Shown piece by piece: positions 63,580-64,000 of a DNA stretch of 64,000 nt. The stretch is from Melioribacteraceae bacterium (GTDB taxonomy: Bacteria; Bacteroidota; Ignavibacteria; Ignavibacteriales; Melioribacteraceae). The DNA is taken from assembly GCA_030584085.1 (NCBI GenBank), contig CP129490.1, positions 2,451,511 through 2,515,510 on the forward strand. The letters are read 5' to 3'. The notes below the pieces were generated by a model that was given only the letters and a program-made list of their open reading frames with translations, was not told where the DNA came from and searched no databases. The translations under genes were made by a program, and so were the position numbers. Each line of letters begins with the position of its first letter. The stretch's first letter is position 1.

Positions 63580-64000
63580 TAATTATCCCCGACTGATTTA
63601 TTGTTAAAATTCCATTTCATAATTAATAATGTTATGTCATCATGTTGAATATAATCTTTAGAGAATGTAGTTAGTTTCTCCATTATTTTATTTGATAAAA
63701 TTTCAGTGGAAGATTCAGCATTTGCAATTAAAATTTTTTCAAATCTCTCATAGCCAAAATCTTCCAATTTCGAATTTTGACTTTCCGGAATTCCATCTGT
63801 ATATAGTGTCAAAATATCGTTATTCTTTAATTGAATTTCCATGAGTTTAAGACTTTCCTTAAACTTATCTGTATTATCCAAAGCAAGACCTAAACCTACC
63901 GGCGTATATCTTGTAGCTTTACCATCACGGATAAGTATAACCGGATTATGCCCGCATCTTGCAAATCTAAATAGTCCGGTTTTAATGTTAAGTACACCAT
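63579..64000 (-). CDS. PP2C (SpoIIE-type) phosphatase, N-terminus outside window
   Basis: Only the last 140 codons of this gene are present; the frame is open to base 64000. It shows FARCGHNPVILIRDG, TLYTDGIPESQN and HDDITLLIM, the final metal-site motifs of a SpoIIE/PP2C phosphatase. It is the third such phosphatase in this cluster and lies directly upstream of the STAS gene, with overlapping stop and start codons. Sensor domains, if any, are outside the window. Confidence 0.88.
   Translation of the reverse strand, partial: GVLNIKTGLFRFARCGHNPVILIRDGKATRYTPVGLGLALDNTDKFKESLKLMEIQLKNNDILTLYTDGIPESQNSKLEDFGYERFEKILIANAESSTEILSNKIMEKLTTFSKDYIQHDDITLLIMKWNFNNKSVGDN

Overview
This window is AT-rich bacterial chromosome from a Gram-negative, LPS-making member of the FCB group, most likely the Ignavibacteria (Ignavibacteriota). 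The evidence is the combination of three exported proteins with type IX secretion C-terminal sorting domains (NYPNPFNP-type motif, SG(I/L)Y ending), an LpxC-FabZ fusion, full BamA/Skp/Lpx/TamB envelope genes, and promoters that read as ordinary sigma-70 boxes (TTGnnn, 17 bases, TAtAtT) instead of the divergent Bacteroidetes type. The lineage is an inference from gene content and was not tested by phylogeny.

Layout. Bases 1-9055 (minus strand) hold the ribosomal/transcription block: tRNA-Tyr, tRNA-Gly, tRNA-Thr, rpmG, tRNA-Trp, secE, nusG, rplK, rplA, rplJ, rplL and rpoB (which runs off the left edge), preceded by comM. Bases 9109-15292 (minus) carry a sorted secreted protein, a partial complex I set nuoGHI and an M16 peptidase. 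A cation-chloride-cotransporter-like permease (15473-17692, plus) faces a YhcH-family gene and an alanine-type aminotransferase. Two copies of a 78-bp element with perfect 14-bp inverted ends flank the YhcH gene. Bases 19655-23527 (minus) are a repeat-rich patch: two secreted proteins with almost identical C-termini, a decayed 3' fragment of mlaE, intact mlaE, GTAG-footed palindromes (two of them inside coding sequence, in frame) and 7-bp tandem repeats.

The plus-strand half starts with an apparent attenuator leader for ilvE (Ile/Leu/Val-rich leader ORF, two hairpins, terminator with no upstream plus-strand gene), then lexA with a consensus promoter, a candidate operator and two small companion genes. 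A long envelope run follows: uppS, bamA, two skp genes, lpxD, lpxC-fabZ, lpxA, an octanoyltransferase, an exported propeller protein, the two heptose genes rfaE1/rfaE2, tamB, rnr and a large peptidase-propeller-barrel protein. Next come prs, rplY, pth and hppA, the rpsF-ssb-rpsR-rplI operon, and secDF.

From 57633 to the right edge (minus) lie mscS and a tightly packed partner-switching cluster: a PP2C phosphatase cut by the edge, a STAS antagonist, an RsbW-type kinase, a GAF-PP2C phosphatase and a PDZ-membrane-GAF-PP2C phosphatase. No sigma factor is visible next to it. The best candidates for new biology are the ilvE attenuator, the in-frame palindromic elements, the 78-bp repeat pair, the lexA-linked small genes and the secreted peptidase-barrel fusion.
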